The translations under genes and the position numbers were made by a program. Below, piece by piece: positions 1-12,405 of a stretch of DNA of 64,000 nt. The notes under the pieces are model-generated. The model did no database searches. It was not told the origin of the DNA and saw nothing but the letters and a program-made list of their open reading frames with translations. Location of the stretch: NCBI RefSeq assembly GCF_020497125.1, contig NC_059073.1:10189225-10253224 (forward strand), read 5' to 3'. Origin of the DNA: Mauremys mutica. Taxonomy: Eukaryota > Chordata > Testudines > Geoemydidae. The stretch's first letter is position 1. Every line of letters begins with the position of its first letter.

Positions 1-1695
<1,695 letters not shown>

Positions 1696-1699
1696 GAAT

Positions 1700-2765
1700 G
1701 ACAGAAGGAGCTTTTGATGTTCCCCTCTGGTGTTATCCGGACTGGTGATCTGCTAGGCCCCTCCAATCCTTGACTCTGGGAGCCAGCCTTACCCTGCTCT
1801 GCTGTGAGAACCCCCACTCCTGGGCTGTTCACGCACAGCCTCTGGCAGGTAAGCTGCTCCCAGCTACTTGCAAGCGAATGACACTAGTTAATATCTCCGG
1901 TCCCAGAAACAACCCTAGGAACCTCCATCTTGCAGTGTCCAGTTATGCCCGCTGGACGCTGCAAGCTTATATAAATTCGGCAATTTAACAAAGAAATTGA
2001 TGTGTACCAGACTTGTTATCCCAAGGAGAGTCTCTGACACACTTCAAACCAAACACACTGCTTCAGGTAGAATAAACAAACAGATTTATTAACTATAAAG
2101 ATAGATTTTAAGTGATTATAAGTCAAAGCATAACAAGTCAGATCTGGTCAAATGAAATAAAAGCAGAACAGAGTCTAAGTTGATCTTAACACTTTCAGTG
2201 TCCTTACAAACCTAGATGCTTCTCACCACAGGCTGGCTGGTTACTTTTCAGTCAGGCTCTCCCCTTTGATCAGCGTTTCAGTCGCTTGGTGGTGGTGCTG
2301 TCTGTAGATGTAGGTGGAAGAGAGAGAGAGAGAGAACATGGCAAACTCTCTCTCCCTTTTATCATGTCCTTTCTTTCCTCTTGGCTTCCCCCCCCCACCC
2401 CCACCCCCCGAGTCAGGTGAGCAATACCTCATCGCAGTTCCAAACTGCCCAAAGGAAGGGGGTGACTCTCTTGAGGGTCTAACAGATTCTTTTGTTGCTG
2501 CCTAAACCGGTGTCCATTGTTCCTTTGAGGCTGGGCTGGGTTTGTCCCATCCATGCCCTGATGAAGTGTGAACTGCCTCTCTGTTCCTGGAGAGTTTTGC
2601 ATGGGCTTGCTTTAAGCCATGAGGATAGATTTTCAGCCTCATAACTATATACATGCAATTATAACCTATAACCTTACGATAACATGACTGTAACAATTAC
2701 TATAACATCACTATAACAACCATACTCAGTGCATTATGAGTCTTCCGAAGACACCCAACATGACA
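1700..2765 (-). repeat. Unclassified interspersed repeat, probably LTR-retroelement derived
   Basis: The block holds stretches I recognise as common in turtle genomes: 'aaacagatttattaactata' near 2080, 'ttttaagtgattataagtc' near 2108, and 'tgcattatgagtcttccga' near 2730. The AATAAA-like and TATA-like words suggest an LTR-type element, probably in minus orientation. A GA microsatellite (2318-2337) and a C-rich run (2389-2409) lie inside. I could not find clear ends or a target duplication, so class and boundaries are uncertain. Confidence 0.35.
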
Positions 2766-2865
2766 AACTTTGCATTGGTTACCACACAGTCATTTTATAA
2801 AGATGAACATGGAGGTGCTGGGTGTTCCCTCGAGGTACAGAGCATCACAGATGTGCTTTCTAATG

Positions 2866-3516
2866 CGGGGTGGGCAAACTTTTTGGCCTGAGGGCCACAT
2901 GGGGGTTGCAAAACTGTATGGAGGGCCGGTTAGGGAAGTCTGTGCCTTCCCAAACAGCCTGGCCCCCGCCTCCTATCGGCCCCCTCCCACTTCCCGCCCT
3001 CTGACTGCCCCCCCCCTCAGAGCCCCCAACCCATCCAATCCCCCCTGCTCCTTGTCCCCTGACTACCCCCTCCCAGGATCCCCCGCTTCTAACCACCCCC
3101 AGGGACCCCACCCACTTGCCAACCTCCCCTGCTTCCTGGCTGCCCCGACCCGAATCCACACACCCTCCCCCTGACAGGCCCCCTGGGACTCCCACGCCTA
3201 TCCAACAGCCCCTGTTCCCTGTCCCCTGACCCGCTCCCCCCAGAACCTCTGCCCCATCCAACCACTCCCTGTCCCCTGACTGCCCCCCAGGATCCCCGCT
3301 CCCCGCCCCCTTAATATGCCGGAGCCAGCCACGCCGCCATACTGCCTGGCAGGAGCGGCAGGCCAGAGTGCTGGCAGCTCGGCACGCTGAGGCTGAGCGG
3401 GAGGAGGGACAGCAGGGGAGGGCCGGGGGTAGCCTCCCTGGCCGGTAGCTCAGGGGCCGTGCAGGATGGTCCTGTGGGCCGGATGTGGCCCACGGGCCGT
3501 AGTTTGCCCACCTCTG
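2866..3516. mobile_element. Non-autonomous hAT-type element, GC-rich
   Basis: The terminal inverted repeats are cggggtgggcaaac at the left and gtttgcccacctctg at the right. They are flanked by 8-bp direct repeats, ttctaatg (2858-2865) and ttctaatt (3517-3524), 7 of 8 identical, as expected for hAT transposition. The interior is C-rich on the + strand and has no transposase. Long open frames across it are compositional. The same family recurs at 27141 and 28771. Confidence 0.8.
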
Positions 3517-3534
3517 TTCTAATTATTAGAGAGA

Positions 3535-3790
3535 AGGCCTGCAAGTCAGGACTCCTGGGTTCTCTCCCCTGTGCCAGCAGTGACTGACACATCGTAAGAA
3601 CTTAAGTAGGTAAGGAATAGGATCAAGTTACTATAACTAGGAGTCAAGACCTCTAGAATTCAATTCTGCCTTTTCTCCAGACCTCCTGCGTGGCCTCAGG
3701 CAAGGCTTTAATCTCCCTAGTCTCAGTTCCCCATCCGTAAAACATGCACGATACTGAACCTGTCACCGAAATAATTTTTAAAAGAGTCAA
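3535..3790 (+). repeat. MIR-like SINE, degraded
   Basis: The order of words matches the amniote MIR consensus: 'tcctgcgtggcctcaggcaa' (tRNA-related end), then 'ctcagttccccatccgtaaa' near 3721 and 'gatactgaacc'. It is diverged and lacks clear ends. Confidence 0.55.
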
Positions 3791-3854
3791 TTTCATTAAT
3801 AACACAGAGGATCAGTTAGTTTATCCTGATTATACAGTTAGGCAAATTAGTGTG

Positions 3855-4640
3855 TCATAGAGATCCAGGCCAGAAGAGACCAGTACATCATCTAGTCTGA
3901 CCTTCTGTGTATCCCAGGCCACCAGCACCACCCAGCATCCACACACAAAACCCAACAACAAAGGAAATTAGACCCACGGGAGATCAGTCTATTATGTGCC
4001 ACAGGCAGAGACCAAGGGGTATAGGTGAGACTGAGGAGCACCAGCGTATGAGGACCCTGCAGCGGCAGGACAATGATTGAGTGAGATATACCCAGATAAT
4101 CCTGGCAAGTGACCCACATGCCACAGAGGAAGGCGAAACCCCCCTCAATGTCACTTCCAATCTGATCTGGAGGAAAATTCCTTCCTAACCCTGCATATGC
4201 GATCAGCTAGACCCTGAGCATATGAGCAAGAACCAGCCAGCCAAGCACCTGAGAGAGAGAGAGAATGCTCAGTACAACCCCGTCCAGTGTCTTATCACCA
4301 TCTGTGGCCATCCCTGATGCTTCAGAGGAAGGGGATACAAAAACCTCCCAGAATGCATTGCAGGGGGAGGGACATCCCTTCCTGACCCATGCCAGTGGCC
4401 TGCTGAAACCCTGAAGCCTAGCATTAGGAACATAAGATATAAAGCTGAAAGTGACACCCAGGGCTGTCAAGCCCTGCCCTCCAACCATCACAAGCAACCC
4501 TGTCATGCAGTCACAGATTTGTCAAGCTCCCTCTTAAAACTAATTACGTTGTTTTCCTCCACAACTCCTGTTCCAGAACCTCATCCCTCTGAGGGTTAGA
4601 AATCCTCTTCTAATTTCCAGCCTGAATTTGTTGAGGGAAA
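3855..4640 (-). mobile_element. CR1 LINE 3' fragment
   Basis: In minus orientation the end reads 'tagatgatgtactggtctct...ctggatctctatg', the 3' end of one amniote CR1 subfamily. The segment 'aaaattccttcctaaccctg' near 4171 and 'ctctgagggttagaaatcct' near 4588 are also typical of these CR1 3' regions. The reading frame is broken throughout. A GA repeat lies at 4254-4264. Confidence 0.65.
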
Positions 4641-4766
4641 AAAGTGTGCAAATAGCTTTTGTAGCACGCAATTGGACTTCTGGCAAGCTGACACTGTGAC
4701 TCTTGGTGTCTCAAAGTTATGGAAGTCCCTGCTATAGAACGGAAGTTTCAACAATTTCACTTTGGC

Positions 4767-4998
4767 CAGGTCTACACTACAAAGTTTTATTGGCATAGCA
4801 GTGCCAGTCAGGGGTGTGAAAAAACCACAGACCCTGGCCAACATAACTAGGCTGGCAATTCCCCTGGTGTTGATTCAAGTATGCCAACAGAAGAGTGCTT
4901 CTGTTGGCACAGCTATTATATCATATCTACACTCAGGGGCTCTGCCAATATAGCTGTACCAGTATAGCTATAGCAGGAAATCATCTGTAGTGTATACA
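4767..4998. mobile_element. MITE-like DNA element ('gtctacactacaaag' family)
   Basis: The left end 'caggtctacactacaaagtt' and right end 'atctgtagtgtatacaaag' are imperfect inverted repeats of each other. The interior carries repeated 'ggcatagc', 'tgttggcacagc' and 'tatagctgtaccag' words, seen again at 29625-29850. No coding sequence is present. The class (hAT-like) is inferred. Confidence 0.55.
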
Positions 4999-5143
4999 AA
5001 GCATTTGTGATACGTGTGTGGGGGAGAGGGGGGCGGTGAGGAATCATGCACTTGGCCATTTGCAGAGTAGCAGCCGTGTTAATCTATATCTGCAAAAAGA
5101 GCAAGGAGCACTTGTGGCACCTTAGAGACTAACACATTTATTT

Positions 5144-5181
5144 GATCATAAGCTTTCATGGGCTACAGCCCACTTCATCAG
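5144..5181 (-). ncRNA. Hammerhead-ribozyme-like core in PLE tail
   Basis: On the minus strand the motif is CTGATGA, a stem II hairpin (GTGGGC-TGTA-GCCCAT), then GAAA, then a very short stem III (AGC-TTAT-GAT, with one G-A mismatch) and C at the cleavage position. One extra A lies between CTGATGA and stem II. Penelope elements are known to carry hammerhead motifs. I could not draw a convincing stem I, so activity is not claimed. Confidence 0.5.
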
Positions 5182-5261
5182 ACGCATAGAATGGAACATA
5201 TAGTAAGAAGATATATATTCATACAAAGAACATGAAAAGGTGGAAGTTGCCATACCAACTC

Positions 5262-5373
5262 TGACAAAGCCCTGGCTGGGAGGATTTAGTTGGGAATTGG
5301 TCCTGCTTTGAGCAGGGGGTTGGACTAGATACCTCCTGAGGTCCCATCCAACCCTGATATTCTATGATTCTAA
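5262..5373 (+). mobile_element. CR1 3' tail inserted in the PLE
   Basis: It starts 'gacaaagccctggctgggag' and ends 'ttctatgattct', the canonical CR1 3' end of this genome, and lies between 'caactct' and 'aagaggc' of the PLE. The CR1 copy is therefore younger than the PLE. It is an extreme 5' truncation of about 110 nt. Confidence 0.8.
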
Positions 5374-5539
5374 GAGGCTAATTAATTAAGATGAGCTATT
5401 ATCAGCAGGAGAAGAAAAAAACTTTTGTAGTGATAATCAAGATGGCCCATTTTAGACAGTTGACAAGAAGGTGTGAGGATACTTAACATGGGGAGATAGA
5501 TTGAATTTGTGTAATGACCCAGCCACTCCCAGTCTCTAT

Positions 5540-5965
5540 TCAACCCAAGTTAATGGTATCTAGTTTGCATATTAATTCAAGTTCAGCAGTTTCTCCTTGG
5601 AGTCTGTTTTTGAAGTTTTTCTGTTGCAAAATTGCCACCTTTAGGTCTGTAATTGAGTGACCAGGGAGGTTGAAGTGTTCTCCTACTGGTTTTTGAATGT
5701 TATGATTCCTGATGTCAGATTTGTGTCTATTTATTCTTTTGCGTAGAGACTTTCCAGTTTGGCCAATGTCAATGGCAATGGGGCATTGCTGGCACATGAT
5801 GGCATATATCACATTGGTAGATGTGCAGGTGAATGAGCCCCTGATGGTGTGGCTGATGTGATTAGGTCCTATGATGGTGTCATTTGAATAGATATGTGGA
5901 CAGAGTTGGCATCGGGGTTTGTTGCAAGGATAGGTTCTTGGGTTAGTGTTTTTGTGTTGTGGCAA
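5540..5965 (-). pseudogene. PLE C-terminal GIY-YIG endonuclease remnant
   Basis: The 141-residue open frame starts inside the element and has lost the upstream reverse transcriptase. It shows the PLE linker Cys motif 'PCNKPRCQLCPHI' (about residues 18-30), then 'GSFTCTSTNVIYAIMCQQCP' (about 43-62), then 'IDIGQTGKSLRKRINRHKSD' (about 65-84), which is the GIY-YIG core with the second motif as IGQTG and the R-x3-R-x2-H helix. 'VGEHFNLPGHS' (about 93-103) carries the conserved HF-N..GHS segment, and a Glu follows near residue 127. In the family this nuclease nicks target DNA for retrotransposition. The first GIY is degenerate (AIM). With no RT the copy is dead on its own. Confidence 0.8.
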
Positions 5966-5990
5966 TAAGAAAGAATGTTTTCACTGCTAA

Positions 5991-6425
5991 CCTTTGAGAT
6001 GCTTCGTGGTGGCAATGGGATTCTTGCTGCTTTAGAGGAGATACTTCTAGGAAAAAGCCAAGTGCTGCAGAAGGGAGGGAAATTCCTCAGAAAGAGTTCT
6101 GACACCATGACCCAGCGTGGTCCTAGGGTTAGTCTTGCAGATTGAATATAGACCTCCGTTTCTGGCTGCTTATGGTCATTTAAGAATGTGTGACACTTCT
6201 CAAAAGAGATGAGGATTTATCGCAAATACCCTTGTCCAATTTCATTTTGTATGTAACTACTAAATTCTGCCTGAACTTTCAAGTATTTATAGTACTCTTC
6301 ACTTCTTGTTCTGAACTGTTGTTGTGTGACATTGTGTTCTGTATCACAAGTGTCTGCATCTCAGTGCTGTCTGAAATGATTTTTTTATTCCTCTACTGGA
6401 ATAATGGTGCCAATACTTTATAAAA
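5991..6425. other. Intron, nothing recognised
   Basis: I see no coding or repeat signature between the PLE 5' break and the next CR1. Confidence 0.35.
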
Positions 6426-6429
6426 CATG

Positions 6430-6898
6430 GTGTAAAACTGGAGAGGGTTCAGAGAAGAGCCTCAAGAATTGAGGACTGGAAAGATACAAAAGGCCTCTAT
6501 TTATTTAGCTTTTTGAGAAATTCAAGAGGTGACTTGATCACGGTTTACAAATACCTAGGAGGGGAGAATATATCGGATAGTACAAGGCTCATTAATCTCA
6601 CAGACAAAAGCAGAACAAGATCCAGTTATTGGAAGTTGAAGCTAGACCAAATCAGACTTTAAAAATGAGGGTGACCAACCATTAGAACAGTTTGCTGAGA
6701 GGTATGATGGATTCGGCATCACTTGGAGTCTTTAAATCAAGATTTGATGTCTTTGTAAAATGCAGCTCTAGTTCAACTGCAAGTTATAGTCTTGATACAG
6801 GAACTGCGAGATGAAATTCTATGGCCTGTGTTACTCAGGAGGATGGACTGGATGATCAGAGTAGTTCATTCTGGCCCTAAAATCTATGAATTTATAAT
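6430..6898 (+). mobile_element. Old CR1 LINE 3' fragment
   Basis: The order 'gagggttcagagaagagcct' (thumb-region RT), 'gtgacttgatcacggtttac', 'ggaagttgaagctagaccaa' and the end 'ttctggccctaaaatctatg' follows the older CR1 subfamily also seen at 21546 and 55000. The frame is heavily broken. Confidence 0.7.
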
Positions 6899-7194
6899 AC
6901 TTTTAAAGCACTTGTGTATCCTTTGGAATGAAGAGATATCTATAAAATAGCTTATTGATGCTGCACTGGTCACTGATGTTGTTGCAGTTATTTTTTGTCT
7001 TCTGTGATCAGTTGCCCTTACTGAGATTATGCACTGACACTGACAACACTGGGGCAGGCAGGCTGTTACAAAGATTGGTGTGACCAACAAGGGGAAAAAG
7101 TCCCGGCGTGAGGTTGGTGAAACAGCAAAATTAGGTAAAATGATGCACCAACAAGCTGGAAGGGGATCTATGGATAAATTAGTGGCACTCAGCC
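6899..7194. other. Intron, nothing recognised
   Basis: Short single-copy-looking sequence without recognisable signals. Confidence 0.3.
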
Positions 7195-7410
7195 TATTAG
7201 AATAACATATAGTGCTTTTCGTCCATAGATTTCAAAGTGATTTACAAAGGAGGTCAGTATCATTTTACAGATGGGGAAACTGAGGCACAGGGCGGGAAAG
7301 CGACTTGCCCAGGGTTACCCAGCAGGCTAGTGGCAGAGCCACGAATAGGCAGGTCTTCTTAGTGCCAGCTCAGTGTTTTATCCACAAGGCAACATTGTCT
7401 CCCTCTTGCA
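7195..7410 (-). repeat. MIR-like SINE
   Basis: The segments 'ttttacagatggggaaactg' (7264), 'gaggcacagg', 'gacttgcccagggttaccca' (7302) and 'tccacaaggcaacattg' are the reverse complement of the MIR order, ending at the tRNA-like head. It is one of the better preserved copies here. Confidence 0.7.
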
Positions 7411-9335
7411 TCACTCGCTCGTGTAGAGTTAGAGGATTTTGAATCATAGCTGTAGCCAGTGGCGATGATGCAATTTATATTCTGCTAGTTTGCTATCTCG
7501 CTGCTTAGAAACCATGAGGCTAGGTATCTAAGCAATATGTAGCGCTAGACTAAACGCTTGGCTTGTTTAGGTGGCCTAGGTTTTTGAAGCCACGTTTTGG
7601 GTCCCTTCCCTGTGTTTTTGTGTCTGCTTTCCTCATTCCTCTTGATGTTTAGGAACTGTCCTCTTTGTGGGTAGGGAGGTTTGCCTGATAGCTATTGGGT
7701 TTTGTGCTTGTGCCAGATTGTTTTTTAAATTCCAAGGTTATGGATGGCATTTAGCTGATTGGTGACTTTTGTAGTTACTTTTTTAAAAAGGGGTTTGTGT
7801 TCTTTTTTTATTGAGCGGCACTTAGCTGCCACCTGGTAAATGCCTTATAAATAAATAAAATAAACACCACCAATAAAAGGAATTGGTTCAGTAGATCATG
7901 TCTGAAGGACTAATCACTTAAGAATGCACGGGAGGGAGCAATCCTGCACTGGCCGGTTGGGGAATCTGAATGCTCTAATAGGGCTCTTCTATCTTAGATT
8001 CCTGTTACTTGCTTATTAATGACATCACATGCAGTGTGCATCCCATTTCTTTGATCTAAGGGGCCGAGCAAAGGATTCTGCATTGTCCCAGAGGTGCTGT
8101 AAAATTTTGGTTGCCGTTTTGGGGTCAATTGCTTTTAAAGCTTCCAAGAGTATATATGGATATTCTGAGTTAGATCCCGAACTTTCACAAATCAGCGCAG
8201 TTCCTGTGACGTCAGTGGAACTCTGCTGACTTACACCCACTGGGGATCTGTCCCACTTGTTTAAATATCACATATGCTAATCAGTGGTGTAGTGGTAAAA
8301 GACTAAACTTCATATTCCCCGAATGAGGCGTGGGTAAACTCCATTTACCCACCTTTACCCTCAACTACACTACCAATGCTAAAGCTAGAAATGACTTCTG
8401 TGTCACCCAGCCCAAATGCTCTTGCACTGAGCAAAGAGCCTGTGACACTTTTTAAAAGCAACACCACTGTATTGGGTCAAAAATTGGCCTTTCCATGGCG
8501 CTGCACCTGGTGTTGACATATTACTTGTCTCAAACAAACATCTTTCCTCTAAAGAACACAATATCAAAGATCTATGCTGCTGTTACACAGAACCCATGGA
8601 ATATCAGCTCAGTCTGTCTTCCATAGATCTCCCTAGTTTGGCAGTACGAAGACATTAAAGGGGTAGCTTTCACTCTGAATTGTCATGGTTTTCTCTGCAG
8701 AAGTCAAAAACATATCATCATGATGATGAGCGACTTCTTCCCTGCTTGAATTATATACATACCAGTAATCCATTCGAGTATATTTGAGAATGCGCAGGCC
8801 GCCTTGACTCATTCTGTTATCTGACGAGTTCATTATAGCAAGTACCATACTGTGTTTTGCTGCTGCGTTGAGTTCTTCTCTGAAGGTCTAATTGGCCTTG
8901 AAATATTTTTAGAAGCTGTCATGTTTCATCTTGGAAATGGGCGATATATAGATTGCACTTTAGATTGATTTTTTAAGAATGTGGATATAAAAAAAAACCC
9001 AGGAGGAAATTATCATGTGTGGGAGACCTCTAGAAAGGTTAAACTCTGATGTTAGAGAAGCTAACGGACATTAGTGAAAACCCTCAGTTTATCCTTTGGA
9101 CCACTCTGTACATCACACACAAAAATAATTATTAGCTAAAGTGTAACGACTTTGGGGCTCTCATCTTATTGCGTCTCCAAGTGCTTTACGAAGCATTGAG
9201 TGAGATGCTGGCGCTGAGGTGAATGTGTAGACAAAGGCGGCAGCTGTTTGTGTTCTCAAATTGTCCATACACCGTTGTGGATACGAGATCCTGGTTTGTA
9301 GAGACGAGGAAGCGTTGGCCAAGATACCCAGGTGA
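7411..9335. other. Intron, nothing recognised
   Basis: No exon with a family signature was found. A copy of the dispersed 'tgacgtcagtggaactc' motif lies near 8207-8225. Short frames at 8025-8240 and 8633-8848 have no recognisable domain. Confidence 0.35.
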
Positions 9336-9339
9336 TCCT

Positions 9340-10215
9340 GTTACTATTGAGCACCTTTTAATTTCAACCTAGGGAAGCCCAAAGAAGATGAGCGAAGGTG
9401 GGCAGGTGACCCTGGTTTACAGCCAAATCAAAGGACAACTTGGGGGTATACAAACCCCTCACTACACAGGAAAGGGTTAAAGAGCAGCCGTGGGCTCAGT
9501 CTGCCGTACCCCACTGTTCCTGTGAAGCATGCCAGACTTGGAGGAGGAGAAACTCAGTTCTGAAGGCCCCAGCCCTAGGCGATGGATAGACCTCTCATCC
9601 TCAGCTCCCAGAGTGGCGCACAACAGAGAGCCAAGGTGCCTTAGATTTCCTGTGGATCTGCAGCAGTAGTACAGATGACTGATGGACCCTTACGGAAACT
9701 GTGGGACAGAAGGACCGGTGCCAGTCTTTATCTCTGTTACGATAGTTCTCGTTCTTTTGTCATATTGGGACCTGGGACCCTGCCAACAATGCGAGCCCCC
9801 TGAGAAGGCAGCTCAGAGTAGGAAGTAGCCCAGGGAAGAATCAAGAGATCCAGTGAGACAGACCTTAACAGCTTGCTGCAGGTCTCTGGGCTCGAACACA
9901 GGATAGAGTGGGGGAATGGGTTTCCCTACAACCTCACTGAAGAGACTCGTGTAAAGATCCCAAACACAAGGGCCAGAAGGACTGTTGGGTCTAGGCCGAG
10001 GCTGGTAACCTGTTTTGGGACTATTGTTGAGTTGAACCCTGATTTACCAAAAAAGCTGAGAGACAAAATGTGACCTGGCCGGAGGGCCAAGTCACAAGAC
10101 AAAGGGGTCCACCACAAAATCTGAATGGCCGGTTGATGGGGTTGCAGAGAGATAATAACTCAAAACAATAATGCCTCACCCAGGTCCAAAACAGCACACT
10201 GGCTGGTGAGTTATT
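9340..10215. repeat. Unclassified repeat-like block, possibly LTR derived
   Basis: Composition and wording ('gggaaagggttaaagagcag' type sequence near 9470, 'gacaaaatgtgacctggccg' near 10061, 'gactattgttgagttgaacc' near 10019) resemble LTR-retroelement debris common in turtle genomes. Neither ends nor target duplications were found. Confidence 0.25.
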
Positions 10216-10925
10216 TTGTCACAGACTGCATCAGGCATCCAAATCCCCTAGGTAGTTTTGAATATCTCATCCCTAGTGGGCAAGTTGGAAAAATACATGG
10301 GAGGTAAAAGGTGTAGGGGGAAGGGAGCGGGGGCAAAAAAGAAACAACTGGCTGAGACCCCACTGAGTTTCACGTCTTCACTTCTCCACTATATAACTCG
10401 TCTCTGAAATTTGGATGCATTAATTATTACAGCTGCCCCAGCCTGTGGCTGGCACTTATATGGATGACTCAAGATCCCATTGGCTGTGAATATTGCAGCA
10501 TGAATCCTTGGGGATTTCTGAACTGTGTTTCAGGGATTTGAGCTTTATGAACTGTGATGACTGTGAATGTTTACTGGGCCTTTGGGAACTGGAATGTTCT
10601 GGATGCAGAGCCCAGCAGACTTGTCATTAGAAGTAGCTGGTGTTGGTGGGAGATTGAAGCAAAGAATGAAGTGGAGTGGATGGATGAAATTTGTAAACAA
10701 GGACCCTCTCCCTTCACTATTTTGTTGATACTCTTTCTCCTCCTGTAATTAAAATCATGCTAATTAAATTAAAAGGCTTTATTGGTTGTTTGGATTTTGG
10801 GAAACATAACAAGGACCAAGCAGGCTTTGTTCTATTCTTGGGTCTTTACAGCCAGCTGGCAGAGATTTTATGGAGAATGCAACTAATATTCCCCTCTCCT
10901 TTCATGTGCAAGCTTTCTTCTTTCT
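10216..10925. other. Intron, nothing recognised
   Basis: No coding or repeat signature that I can name. Confidence 0.3.
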
Positions 10926-10929
10926 CTCC

Positions 10930-12115
10930 ATTTCCAGTTAAAACTGGTCAGAATTTTTTTTATAGAAAATTATTCAAAATTGAAAAAAATAAAAAAAAAA
11001 TGTTGATTTTTAGTGAAAAATCAAAACTTGAAAAAATTCAACCAAAGCTTTTCATTGGAAGAAAAAAAAAAAGGGGGACTGCCACCTTGGTGCCTCATGG
11101 GAGTTGTAGTTCAAGTGCCTTGTGCTCCCATTCTCCTTTATGAGCTGCTGGGCTTTGTCTGGACTAAGTGCAGAACAGTCCCCCTTCTTGCTGAGCAGCC
11201 TGGTGCATAGCGAAAGTTCCATGGCCACAGCACATCATGGGACATGTAGTCTGGCTGGGGAAGCTAGCTCATTGGGAAGATGGGGGTCAGAAAGCCTGGG
11301 AACTGCAACTCCCTTGGGGCACCTTGCGTGGGGTTTTGGAATTGAAACTTTTGGTATTTGTGGCAAATTGCCGGTACTGTTATGCTGGGTCTCGCGCTTT
11401 CTTCTTCACTGGGGAAGGTTCAGGGCGCCATTGCTTGCCTCTGAACCGGTATTTTTAATTACCCCACTAGTGTCCTTGAGGAGTGGAGTGGAGAGGAGAG
11501 GGAGGGACCTGGGCCCGCCCTCTTCTCCAGGTCCCAACCCAGGGGCCCTGAGGTTAGTGGTGAACCACTTGTACTGGCGGTTCCTTCCCCTGGGTTACTT
11601 CCCTCTCCTGCCCTTCAGCTTGTGGAGGGGCTTCTTGCCTTCCTTCTACACAAGCCCCATACCTAGGGTTTTTGGACTTCTCAGCCCACCACAGCACTCT
11701 TTCAAACTTTCCTTTTGTCTCTCTTCAAAACTGTTCTCTGCTTCAACTCCTTCAAACCACTCTCTGCTCCAACCAAATCTTCCTGCTCCAACAACCCACA
11801 CTGTCTGACCTGAAGCAGGGGGTTTATATCATGTGACTCACTGCTTGTGCTCTAATTGGCTTCAGGTGCTCTAGTTAATTTATAGCAAACCTTCCACCCC
11901 TTGCAGGGAATAAGGCTCCCTGCTAACACTCTCCTGCTGCCCTCTGGCCATGCTGTATTTTGGTTTTGGGGTGTTCTGCTTTTTGATGAAAAGTTGAAAT
12001 GTTCCATGAAAAGCAGACACTTCTCATGAAAAAAAAAAATCTTTAGTCAAAAGCCCAGTTTTCCATTAAAAACCAGTTGTGATGGAAAAATTTTTTCCCA
12101 TCCCCATCCCCAGTA
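10930..12115. mobile_element. Composite repeat: TIR-like outer element with inserted material
   Basis: The outer parts mirror each other: 'aaaactggtcagaatttttt' near 10940 and 'gttgatttttagtgaaaaat' at the left; 'tccattaaaaaccagttgtg' near 12063 and 'gatggaaaaattttttccca' at the right. This suggests a DNA element with long A/T-rich inverted ends. Inside, roughly 11380-11960, is GC-richer sequence ending 'ctgctgccctctggcc', which looks like a separate insertion, possibly an LTR. The 228-residue open frame at 11122-11808 is Leu/Ser/Pro-rich with no domain, and I do not treat it as a gene. Confidence 0.4.
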
Positions 12116-12204
12116 TATCAGGGTGGCACTGTAGTTTGTCACAACACCCAGGCTCCTGAAAAGGGTAATTCGTATTGCTTATGTAGCAGTTTTCACTATG
12201 AAGG

Positions 12205-12405
12205 TATGTTACAAATGAATGAATTAATCCTCTGAGAGAGGTAAATATTACTCGTGCCTTACTGATAGCAAAATTAAGCCACAGAATGATTAAGTGGCTT
12301 GGATACTGTCACAGATGGAGTCAGTGTTAGAACAAGGATTAGAATTTAGGATTTCCTGGCTTCCATTTCCACAGTCAGGTGATGAGCCCATACCAGTTAT
12401 CTGTT
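12205..12405 (-). repeat. MIR-like SINE, diverged
   Basis: 'taatcctctgagagaggtaa', 'atagcaaaattaagccacag' and 'gattaagtggcttggatact' follow the reversed MIR order with many changes. Confidence 0.5.

Larger units (their letters stand above)
5055..5990 (-). mobile_element. Penelope-like retroelement (PLE), 5'-truncated, with 3' tail
   Basis: Read on the minus strand, a C-terminal endonuclease remnant (5540-5965) is followed by about 170 nt of 3' region (5230-5060). That region holds a hammerhead-like core and the tail 'gttagtctctaaggtgcc', which is shared with the short PLE copies at 24.9, 38.6, 44.2 and 62.7 kb. A CR1 tail has inserted at 5262-5373. The 5' break is near 5990; the reverse transcriptase is missing. 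Confidence 0.8.

Noticed and set aside
2770..3261. Pro-rich and Gly-rich frames on opposite strands
   Set aside because: Both are produced by the C-rich interior of a hAT element with a bounded target duplication.
8281..8345. 'gtgtagtggtaaaagac' as a possible tRNA or SINE box A
   Set aside because: No box B at the right distance and no SINE body.
11122..11808. 228-residue open frame on the + strand
   Set aside because: Ser/Leu/Pro-rich, no domain, lies across a composite repeat; the length is expected from low stop content in this GC-richer block.
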